Shown: piece after piece, positions 22,964 through 32,085 of the stretch
Layout: every line of letters starts with the position of its first letter
How positions within the stretch are numbered: position 1 is the stretch's first letter
Source: Euphorbia lathyris
Lineage: Eukaryota > Streptophyta > Magnoliopsida > Malpighiales > Euphorbiaceae
Reading direction: 5' to 3'
Assembly (NCBI RefSeq): GCF_963576675.1
Contig: NC_088914.1
Coordinates: forward strand, 12,937,001-13,001,000
DNA: 64,000 nucleotides
Made by a program: the position numbers and the translations under genes
The notes under the pieces: model-generated
Told to the model about the DNA's origin: nothing
Database searches by the model: none
The model's input: the letters and a program-made list of their open reading frames with translations, nothing else

Positions 22964-24373
22964 GTTTTAAAACGTGATGTTTTAAAAAATGGTTTAAAAA
23001 TGTCAAGAAAACGTTATTTACACTTTAGGAACATCTAGAAAAGCTTTAATTTAAACAAACAAATTAAACTCTTTTTTTGTGATTTATTTTCCCCTTTTCA
23101 CTCAATTAATCCTTACTTGAATATAATTACAACTAACAAATTAAATCCGAATTCACCCAACCAAATACCTTTGAAATGTATATTTTGGTAAAAATGGCAT
23201 TTACACCTATAGATTAAAAGTAAGATAAAACATGATATACATTGTAATTATTGATGTGTATTAACAAAAAGGAAAATAATACTAAATATAGTATACTTAT
23301 CATCCTAATTAAAAACGTGTAAAAATAATGAATAAGATTCCTAGATAAGAAAATAGCATCTAACCCAAAATAGTTATTATGATAAATATATAGAAAATAA
23401 CCCCCAAATATTCCCAAAATGCCCAAATATGTCTAGTTTAAATGAATAAAAAGGAAAAATCTATATATATACATATACTTTTATTAAATCAAATTAATGA
23501 AAAATAATATATATAAACACATTAAATAAACATACGTACAAAGTATTTAAAAATAGCTTGAAAATATATATTTCTTAAATACACATATATATAAATAAAG
23601 GACCAAAAGCCTAAAAGTTAAGAAGGAGGGATCAAAACAGCATTTTTTACATTTCATCAGATTTACCGACGGAAAATCCGTAGATAAACAGCAAACAGTG
23701 ACAGAAAACGGAGAATTACAGAAACAGTCCATAACTTTTCAGATTTATTCAAAAGCTTTAGATTAGATCTATTCTATCGTTTTGGAACTCCGAACTACCA
23801 AAAATGGATCATAGTCTAGAACGGAGGTTCTTATGCGATGTTTTTCATTTAAAACGTTATTTAGAAAAATTTTGAAAAATTTATAATTACAACGTTTTTA
23901 TTAATCCTGAACTACCTTTGAATCGGATCACGGTTCGTATTGGGATATTAAAACGAGGTTTTTATTTTAAAACAAAACCGATCGTTTATCTAATACGAGA
24001 CGAAAATTAAATAAATACGAAAAATTAAATAAAACGTGATAAATAAATAAATAACTAAATAAATAAAATTATAACATAAAAATAAATAAATAAAATAAAA
24101 TAAAAGGAGTCTAGTCCTCGGATAATACCTTAAGTTCGGTATCTGACAGTCGAAGTCGTTCGATTCCACGAGTTGTGATTTTCCGGTGTTTTTTATGTTT
24201 TTGATAAAATATTTAACTTTTTGGAGATTTTCAATTTTTAGGAAAAAAAATGTTTTCTCCAAAAAAAAATCAACTTTCTCTCTCTAGAAAATGTTCTAGT
24301 GTAGAAGCTCTCCAAAATCCTCCCCCAAATGCCTTGGGATCCGTGCCTTAAATAGGCAACGGATCCCGGAAGC

Positions 24374-24600
24374 TTTGGGCGACGCCCAAATAAAATTGGG
24401 CGTCGCCCAAAGCCGGTTGGGCGGACGCCCAACATTAGTTGGGCGAATGCCCAACGTGGTTGGGCGAACGCCCAACTTCAGTTGGGCACGCGCCCAATCG
24501 GCGTTGGGCGCGCGCGCCCAACTGACGTTGGCGTTCGCCCAACGATTGTTGGGCGTCCGCCCAACGTCGCTGGGCGCGCTCGCCCAGCGGCCATCGGGCG
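24374..24600. repeat. array of about ten TTGGGCG..CGCCCAA palindromes
   Basis: Units such as TTGGGCGTCGCCCAA, TTGGGCGGACGCCCAA, TTGGGCGAACGCCCAA and TTGGGCGTCCGCCCAA follow each other with spacers of about 5-9 bp. The last unit has CTGGGCG paired with CGCCCAG, a change on both arms that keeps the symmetry. In the element sense the array lies just upstream of the TATA-like box. Apparent long ORFs across it are by-products of its high GC content. Confidence 0.85.
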
Positions 24601-24920
24601 TGCGCCTCGCGCTGTCGGGCGCACGCGCCTCCACGGTCGTCGAGCGTGCGCCCCGCGCTGCCGGGCATGCGTCCAACGGACGTCGAGCGTGCGCCCCGCG
24701 CTACCGGACGTGCGTCCAGCTGTCGTCGGACACGCATCGGCTGCCGCTAGGCGCTCGCACCACGTCGTTGAGCACTCGCGAGCCGTCCATTTGACGACTG
24801 CGACTTACATTAACTTTTCTTTCCTTATTATATATTTTTGTTTTAAAATTTCCGGAATCAACCGCTTCGACCGTCTTGTTTACAGGTTTTCGTCATAGGT
24901 CCTCCGACTCGGTGTCTATA

Positions 24921-25162
24921 GTTGCCCCTACTTTCCTATTTTGACAGTGATGTGTGTGTTTTGAAAACGGTTTTTGCTAACGCAACACATGCAATGTAAA
25001 ACATATAAAAGTAAAAGACACGTAAAGAGTAGGAGGAAGAATACCTGACCTTTGCACTGCGCGTTCCAGCGTTGTTCTCGATTCTTTCCGTCCTTGCCTT
25101 TGAATCGGCTGCCGGCGGATGTTCTTCTTACGGACCCTAGCCTAAGTTGACTGTGGGTAAAA
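24921..25162 (-). other. Tat A polypurine tract and adjacent spacer
   Basis: In the element sense the purine-rich AGGAAAGTAGGGGCAAC (about 24937-24921) directly precedes the 3' LTR and fits a polypurine tract. The remaining sequence has no supported gene. Confidence 0.7.
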
Positions 25163-25604
25163 ATGGCTCGGAAGCAACCTCGGTCATGGACCAAAGGTAA
25201 GAAGGCTGGAAAGCAACCCCGGTCATGGACCGTAGGTAGGATGGCTCAAGAGCAACCTAGGTCGTGGACCAAAGGTAAGATGGCTCAAAAGCTACCTTGG
25301 TCGTGGACCGTAGGTAGGATGGCTCAAAAGCTACCTCGGTCGTAGACCAAAGGTAAGATGGCTCAAAAGCTACCTCGGTCGTAGACCATAGGTAAGATGG
25401 CTCAAAAGCTACCTCGGTCGTGGACCGTAGGTAAGATGGCTCAAAAGCTACCTCGATCGTGAACCGTAGGTAAGATGGCTCATAAGCTACCTCGGTCGTG
25501 GACTGTAGGTAAGATGGCTCAAAAGCTACCTCGGTCGTGAACCGTAGGTAAGATGGCTCAAAAGCTACCTCGGTCGTGGACCGTAGGTAAGATGGCTCAA
25601 AGGC
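25163..25604. repeat. 39-bp minisatellite, 11 copies plus a partial copy
   Basis: The unit begins ATGGCTCAAAAGCTACCT and ends GACCGTAGGTAAG. Eleven consecutive 39-bp copies run from 25163 to 25591, then a partial copy. The first copies are the most diverged (AAGCAACC in place of AAGCTACC). Because 39 is a multiple of three, both strands stay open and encode 13-residue repeats, which I regard as incidental. Each unit contains AG|GTAAG, a good splice-donor sequence on the plus strand. Confidence 0.9.
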
Positions 25605-26034
25605 AAAAAGGTTCTTTCTAACGATTCTGAATTCTAAAACAATGTCGTCTATATTTTCACTGGAGCTATTGTCTCGGGTATTTGAGTTGTTTGATAGGAA
25701 CATCCTTATCTTTTTGTCTGGAACACTTCGGACTAAGAATTATTTTTCTATTGACTGTTGTCTGTATTTTGACTGGCGCCACTATTCTGTAAAATTTCGA
25801 CTGTCGTCCGGAGTCATGTCCTTAGGGTATTGGTCACCGCTTGGCAGAAACGCAGGCTGAAACGCAGGCTGAAACGGACTGCAAATCGGAGGTCTGTGCA
25901 CCCGGTAAATAATTTTTTACTTTTTACCTTTATGTCACATCGTACCTTTTTCAATATTTACGTGTGTATAATGGTGTATGCATGTATGTATGAAATGAAT
26001 GCGCACAAACGACGTTTTACGGCATCCACGTTTA
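25605..26034 (+). other. spacer upstream of the antisense gene of Tat A
   Basis: No supported gene. It contains two near-tandem copies of GAAACGCAGGCT around 25848-25872. It leads into the promoter repeats of the antisense gene. Confidence 0.4.
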
Positions 26035-26157
26035 TGACATCACCTGCTCTCACGTCCATGACATCATCAACACCTGTGACATCATTCACGCCCATGACAT
26101 CATTCACGCCTATGACATCATTCACGCCCATGACATCATTTTATTTGCCTATAAATA
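26035..26157 (+). promoter_or_regulatory. promoter of the Tat A antisense gene
   Basis: TGACATCA occurs six times (26035, 26059, 26077, 26095, 26113 and 26131). The last five are spaced exactly 18 bp apart, with unit TGACATCATTCACGCCCA. A TATAAATA box follows at 26150-26157, and the ATG of the antisense gene lies at 26195, leaving a short 5' UTR of roughly 10-15 nt beyond the usual start position. The TGACATCA core resembles bZIP-binding half-sites, but that is inference. Confidence 0.65.
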
Positions 26158-26194
26158 AGACTTCCCCTTCTTCATTTCTCCCACACCTCTCATT

Positions 26195-27101
26195 ATGGCC
26201 AATTCCAACTCTGATGTTCTTCGCTCTTTTATGCGCCGTCTAGATTGGGACACTCTTGATTGTCCCCAGCTGGCCGGTTTGAAGTATTTACGGGATGTCA
26301 AAATAGATCCTTTCTTAATCCGGGCTGCCATCACCTTTTGGGATCCTGACTACCATGTGTTCCGCTTCGGTCCTCAAGAGCTGTGTCCCCTTTTAGAAGA
26401 GTTTGAAGCCATTATGACTTTCATTTTGCTGCCCCTCCTCGACCAGCCCTCCCTGATCTTAACCCCCCATACTCGAGATTGATGTGCTCCCTTCCCGAGC
26501 TTTCCAAGGCCAGGGTTCATTCTTTGACAGACCAGCACCACTTCGTCAAGTTGCCGGATCTCCTCTCCCATATACTGAGCATCTCCCCCTCGACTGCCGG
26601 CTTTAAAAACTCGGTGAGGCTTCTCCTTCTCAGCCATTACCTCCTAGTATCTTCTACTAGAACAGGGGATTACCAAATTCTGACTTTGCTCACCTGGATG
26701 GGAAACGGTTACTCTGTTTATCCCACCATCCTCATGGAGACACTGTTGGGCTTGGATGACTGCCATAGAAGTTGGATGGCTGGACGATCTTCTCATCTGT
26801 CTGGGAGCCCTTTGTTACTTCAGGTATACTCTATGCTCCAGTATATATCTCTTTGAGTTCCATCGGTTCATTCCTTCTTTCTTTTTCTTTTTAGATTTGG
26901 CTTCAAGAGAAGTTCCAAATGATGACTCCCCTATTGACTCAGTATGACCTCGGCGGACCCTATTCGTCGTATTCCCCCAAGTGGCATCTCCACCGGACTT
27001 TGAGGGTGCGAGGCTTGTCCTTTGATCAATGGAGAATTTTCTTAGAAGGTGCTTCTGATCAGGATATCATGTGGATGTGCCCCTGGTGGCGTTTGACTAG
27101 G
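26195..27101 (+). pseudogene. Tat A antisense gene (plant-mobile-domain-like), 5' part
   Basis: This gene runs opposite to Tat A. Exon 1 (26195-26823) begins MANSNSDVLRSFMRRLDWD and continues through RAAITFWDPDYHVFRFG and LLEEFEAIM. A GT-AG intron (26824-26894, 71 bp, pyrimidine-rich acceptor) joins SPLLLQ to IWLQEKFQMM. Exon 2 runs to 27101, where Tat B was inserted, and resumes at 42484. The pattern of a WDP/FRFG start followed by a SGSPLLLQIW block resembles plant mobile domain (PMD)/aminotransferase-like proteins found in transposable elements. The frame changes near 26478, where TGA interrupts the first frame, so it is probably broken. Function is unknown. Antisense ORFs in this position are known from Tat-lineage elements such as Grande and Retand. 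Confidence 0.75.
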
Positions 27102-27577
27102 TGTAGACACCGAGTCGGAGGACCTGTGACGAAAACCTGAAAACAAGACGGTTAAAGCGATTGATTCCGGAATTTTGAAAAACAAAAAATAATAAATACA
27201 TAATAAGGGAGGAAGAGTTACGATGGATCGTTGTTGTCGATCAGATGGCTTGCGAGTGCTCAGCGGCATGGTGCAAGCGCCTAGCGGCAGCCAACGCGCG
27301 TCCGACGACAGTCGGACGCCCGCTCGACAGCACGAGGCGCACGCTCGGCGTTCGTCGGACGCACGAGTCCAACCGCGAACGGCACGCGCTCGGTGCCCGA
27401 ACAACGCACGGGCCCGGAGGCGCGGGGCGCGCTCTCGTCGGCCACTGGGCGTGTACGCCCGGCAGCGCAGAACGCGCGTCCAGCAGCCACGGCGTGGGAG
27501 CGCTCGGTGGCGCGGGACGCGCGCTCGACGGCCACGGGACGTGCACGCCCGACGGCCCAAGACGTGTCTCGGCGGCC

Positions 27578-27771
27578 GTTGGGCGAGCGCCCAACGATCG
27601 TTGGGCGAACGCCCAACGGCGGTTGGGCGCGCCCGCCCAACCTTGCATTGGGCGTGCGCCCAACCTTGCGTTGGGCGCTCGCCCAACCTTGTTGGGCGAT
27701 CGCCCAACAATGTTGGGCGGTAGCCCAACGCAATGCCTTGGGCGGCCGCCCAACCCCCTTGGGCGACGCCC
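27578..27771. repeat. palindrome array upstream of the Tat B TATA box
   Basis: Nine successive palindromes of the form TTGGGCG-NN-CGCCCAA (GTTGGGCGAGCGCCCAAC, TTGGGCGTGCGCCCAA, TTGGGCGATCGCCCAA and others) end 45 bp before TATAAAAG. The arms are conserved and the two to four central bases vary from unit to unit. Confidence 0.88.
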
Positions 27772-27815
27772 GATTTTACTCGGGCGTCACCCCTTGGTTC
27801 GGGGACCCGTTTGCC

Positions 27816-27823
27816 TATAAAAG
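27816..27823 (+). promoter_or_regulatory. Tat B LTR TATA box
   Basis: TATAAAAG lies between the GC-rich U3 and an AT-rich transcribed region. Transcription would start about 27845-27855. Confidence 0.75.
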
Positions 27824-28479
27824 GCACGGATCCCCATGCATTTAGAGAGTGAATTTTTTTGGAGCTTTCTCACTCTAGACATTTTTAGAGAGAGAAAGTC
27901 AATTTTTTGGAGAAAACCAAATTTTCCCATAGTTAAAATTTTTACTAAAAAAACACAAAAAACCGGAAAATCACGACTCGTGGAATCAATCGGCTTCGAC
28001 TGTCAGATACCGAATTTAAGGTATTATCCGAGGACTAGACTCTTTTATTTTTATTTAATTTATTTCCTTCTTCTATTTATTTTTTATGTTATGTTTTTAT
28101 TTATTTAATTGTTCATTTATTTCATCGCTTTTTATTTAATTTGGCGTATTTATTTAATTTTTGTCTCGTATTGAATAAAATTCGGTTTGTTTTACAATAA
28201 AAAACCTCGTTTTAATATCCCAATACGAACCGTGATCCGATAAAAAGGTAGTTCGGGTATTGAAAACGTTGTAATTATAAGTTTTAATCTAAAGAATTTC
28301 CAAATAACGTTTTAAAATAAAAAAAACGTCGTTTTAGGAACTTCCGTTATTGACTATGATCCATATTTGGTAGTTCGGAAATCCAAAACGATTGAATTAG
28401 ATTTAATTTAAAGCTTTTGAATGAATCTGGAAATAAGTGGAGTGCTGCTGTAATTTGCCATTTCTAACACTAATTGCTG

Positions 28480-28506
28480 TTTACCGACGGATTTTCCGTC
28501 GGTAAA
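28480..28506 (+). repeat. 12-bp inverted repeat in the Tat B LTR
   Basis: TTTACCGACGGA and TCCGTCGGTAAA are perfect inverted arms around TTT. The equivalent site in the Tat A 3' LTR (about 23659-23688) retains the structure with one mismatch and one wobble. Confidence 0.8.
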
Positions 28507-29322
28507 TCTGCCAGAATGTAAAAAATGCTGTTTTGGTCCCTCTTTCTCAACTTTTAAGCTTTTAATCCTTTATATATATATGTATAGTTATGTAATATAT
28601 ATTTTCAAATTATTTTAGACATTTAGTATATATAATTATTTAGGATGTTTGTATATCATTTTTTTTATTCTATTTTTAAATATAAGTATATGTATATATA
28701 TATATATTTTCTTTTTTTGTTCATTTGAGTTATATTGGATTTCATTTTAAATGTTATTTACTTGAGCATTTTGGAGATAATTAGTAGATATTAGTGGGTT
28801 AATATATATTATTTTTGACATTTAAAATTACATTAGGTATGTATACATATAGTTTTGGGATATTTGGGCTATATTAATTATTATTAAATAAAACTATTTT
28901 GGGGATAAATGTTATTTTCTTATTTAAGAGTTTTATTTACTATTTTCAAATGTTTAAAGTATAAATGTATTATGTTTAGTATTTTCATATATGTATTATA
29001 TAGTCTCTTTTCATTAACTTTTATTTCATGGTTTTTGGTTAAAATGTATATATGTATATCTACATTATTTTCTTTATTCTTTGGGCATTTAGGAGTCCAT
29101 GTTTCAAATGGGCTTTACTTGGGAGTGAGTTTTGGTTCAAATATGTTTATTATTGTAATTATAACAAGTAGAGAATCCATTAAGGAAAAAGAGGAAAATA
29201 AATCACAAAAAAGAGTTTTCAACTTGATTATTTAAACTAATGAATTTTTAGAGGTTTCTAATGTAGATAAATAGAGTTTTCTTAATATTTCAAATCGTTT
29301 CTCAAACGCCACGTTTTAAAAC

Positions 29323-29580
29323 CTTAGTCCGTTCCAACGACGGATTAAGCGAACATTGTAATTAAAATCGTTTTCATTGTAAATAATGAAGTTTTGAATC
29401 GTTTTCTTAAAGGATTTGTATAAAAATAAAATTGACTTGTATGTTTAACCACGTTTTCTTATTAAAGGTTTTTATCTCAACGTTTTCAAGCGCTCGAGTC
29501 GTTCCAACGGCGAGTCGGGTGAACTTCATCAAACGGGGTTTTAAAACGCACCTAAATCGTTCCAACGGCGATTAAGGTGC
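29323..29580 (+). repeat. three LTR hairpins with conserved TTCCAACGR loop
   Basis: Hairpin a (29323-29349) has stem CTTAGTCCG/CGGATTAAG. Hairpin b (29493-29519) has stem CTCGAGTCG/CGAGTCGGG with one mismatch. Hairpin c (29548-29580) has stem GCACCTAAATCG/CGATTAAGGTGC with one mismatch. All three have a 9-nt loop TTCCAACGA or TTCCAACGG. Compared with Tat A, hairpin c has C-G where Tat A has T-A, a paired change. Confidence 0.75.
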
Positions 29581-30153
29581 GAACCATGTAAATAAATTCG
29601 TTTTGGGGAAATAAGTTAGCGTAGAATTAACTCGCAACACGACATGTAAATCACGTTGTAACTAAATCACTTCTTTCTTCCCCCCTCTCTTTGTATGTAT
29701 ATTAAATTGATGTAAATGGGTGATTCTTTACTAATGTGGCTTTTCAATAATATATGCTCAAAACGGTTTCCAAAATGAGAAAGAAAAGGTTTCAAATGAA
29801 TTTTAAACTTAAAGAAGTGTACGATTAGTCCGTTATCGCCTAACATACTGAGTAGGAGGCCGGTGGTTCATAACCGGGCGATGTCGGGGTGCCTAGTAGC
29901 CTTTCTCCAGAAAGGAGCTAGCCTTCTCGGCTCGTACTTAAGTTTCTCGAACCCACACCGGTCTCCCGTAAGGGATCGGTGTTCATTTTTCCATTCGTGG
30001 GTGGCGACTCTTCCATATCTCCGAGCTCCGGTCCTGCCGAGCAGCTTGATTCCACGATTGGTTGCTTTCGGCGCCAATCACCGCTTACGTCGCCATGAGG
30101 TTGTCCACCCCCCGGTCCGCCCGGGAGATTAGGCCACGACACCTCGTCTAACA

Positions 30154-32085
30154 AGTGGCGACTCTGCTGGGGAAGTGAGAAATTTGATTCCGGAAGGCGT
30201 GTATTAAGCCCTTAACGGGGAAGGATCGTATTATTTCTTTTCGTATGCATTCATAAGCATTATTGCAAACCTTTTGGGTAATTTCCGCGAAACCTCTAGC
30301 GAGAGTCCATTCGTCGCTCGAAAGAGGCTAGTGTAAGTGCCCCCTTACAGTAAGGCGCCAAAGGGTCCCCATCCATTCGTTAGGGGCGAATTTGTGCGGT
30401 CCTGTGAGGTCCTGCGATCAGCCGTGTCAGCATATAGTAGCCTTAGAAGTTGCCATAGGATTAACCGTTACCATTTTTGAGGTGATAAATGAATCAGTTT
30501 GTGTTTTCAAAACACTATGATACGTGTCTAAACCTAACATATGTAAAGAAAATGAAACGATACGTTAATATATACTCTTAAACCGATATATAAACTACCC
30601 CAAATATTGAAACAATTCGAACTAAAGACGACTTAGTCATCTCGTATGAATGAACTTGTGTGACCCGCCTGGTCCCTTTCCGTGTCCCGAAGAAGGCACA
30701 TGTTCAGGAAATACGTTATGACGTAAGCACGTATTAGTGCGGATCGTTTTGATATTAAGGATAGTTATATCTCAATTCAAAAGACTATATTAACGAATAG
30801 CAGTTATTCACATTCTTTAAATAGGTTGGGATAAAACGAAATTATGACGAAACGAAAACGAAGAACATTTCTGTTTCGAATGACCCCGTTGTAACGTAAA
30901 GAGTTTCGCAAACGTGGCCTGTCCCTTCCGAATAAAAGACGAGCTCTTGCGTTACATCGTGTGTCGTTCTTAAGAGAAATGGACGTGTCCGCAAAAGTGA
31001 CTAAGAAAATAAAAAGCAAAAAATAAACAAACGACCAAAACCATTCTTTATCTACGATATATGTCAATCTCGAGAGTAGTTAAAGAAAATAAACCAATGT
31101 CGTTGGATACGTGTCTCGAACAAGTATATGCGCTGTTTAAAATCACAAAGCCGAATCAAACCAAACCGCATAATTGCGTCATATGGACGAGACTGCGGGT
31201 TTTGACTAACGACTCGATCATTTCGACCGTTACCAAAACTGCAAGAAATATGGCCCGATGTACGTGTTTGCTTAATTCGTGCCTAAATGAAAAAGAATGG
31301 TAAAATCCTTGCTTCGAATAAACATGCGATTCAACGAAATGTTGATTTTCTATAACCACGCTAGGATGATATATCCCGTAGATTGGAAGGAATAAAGAGT
31401 TGTAATTAGCCGAAAGATTACCATACGCTCAAATAAGACTCGCCGTCTTTTCACGTAGCCAAAACGAGCAAACGGAGTCTTAACGCTAAAAACAAACGCG
31501 TTACGCTATGAGTCCGTTCCCTAAATTCAAAAGTGATCCCATCACTAAATAAACACGTGGTTACGTCTCTCGATAGATCCAAAAGATCCCGTTGTAATCC
31601 AAAAATCGAGACACGAACCCACGCGAATAAAAGGGAACGAGTCATTGATAATAACGAACGGTTGGACTAAAAGAATAACTCGTACCACGTCTAAAAACTG
31701 AGATGCGCTCGAAGGGAGTCAAAACCCAAATTAATGCGTCTCGCGAAAGGACAAAAGACGAGTTATTCCGAAAGGACAATCCAACTTGGTCGATTTCTTA
31801 GTCACTGAACGTTGATACGTCAAAACGAACTGTGTTGTCTGATGGATGATTTACTTTTTTTGCAATAATTGACGGCATCATGCGTCCCCTGGACCGCAAT
31901 GTGAGCCCAAAACCAAAATCCTAGGAAAGAGACTTGGACCATCGAGTGTGTGGAGGAATAAGGGTGGAAGAGAGATGTTGTGATACGTGTAATTAGACTA
32001 ACGTTTGTTCTTCTTATCTTATATATCCGTAAATAATAAACGCACACACCACGAATCATGCATATAAAATCATGCATACATACTA
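30154..32085 (+). other. Tat B primer-binding site and 1.9-kb leader
   Basis: The primer site TGGCGACTCTGCTGGGGA is at 30156-30173, two bases after the LTR, and fits a tRNA-Arg type used by Ogre/Tat elements. The rest of the leader has no supported ORF and contains short self-complementary runs such as GTAAG..CTTAC near 30334. Sequences for packaging or translation control would lie here, but none can be assigned. Confidence 0.7.

Larger units (their letters stand above)
22127..24920 (-). repeat. Tat A 3' LTR (2794 bp)
   Basis: On the plus strand it starts TGTTAGACGAGG and ends GGTGTCTATA. The final A in place of C is a point change from TGTCTACA in the other copies. It contains the loop-conserved hairpins (22699-22731, 22760-22786, 22937-22963), the palindrome array (about 24374-24600) and, on the minus strand, a CTATTTAAGG TATA-like box near 24346-24355. 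A GC-rich degenerate tandem region follows to about 24780. Confidence 0.92.
27102..30153 (+). repeat. Tat B 5' LTR (3052 bp)
   Basis: It starts TGTAGACACCGAG and ends CGTCTAACA. U3 holds a GC-rich degenerate tandem region (27230-27570), a palindrome array (27578-27771) and a TATAAAAG box at 27816-27823. The roughly 2.3 kb after the expected start site is AT-rich. It contains an inverted repeat (28480-28506) and three conserved-loop hairpins (29323-29580). The LTR is unusually long but typical of this lineage. Confidence 0.92.

Noticed and set aside
24296..24898. Several long overlapping open frames on both strands with Arg/Pro/Ala-rich products
   Set aside because: They arise from the GC-rich palindrome array and degenerate tandem units of the Tat LTR, where stop codons are rare. 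The same happens at 27042-27845 and 54039-54631.
25163..25604. Regularly spaced repeats that might suggest a CRISPR array
   Set aside because: The units are directly contiguous without unique spacers and the genome is a plant. It is a minisatellite.
25257..25703. Minus-strand ORF encoding a 13-residue repeat
   Set aside because: The repeat length is a multiple of three, so all frames stay open. No start context, domain or conservation supports a protein.
30804..31067. Leader ORFs in Tat B, and counterparts near 51711-51977
   Set aside because: No domains, and not conserved as open frames in the same place between the two copies. The leader appears non-coding.
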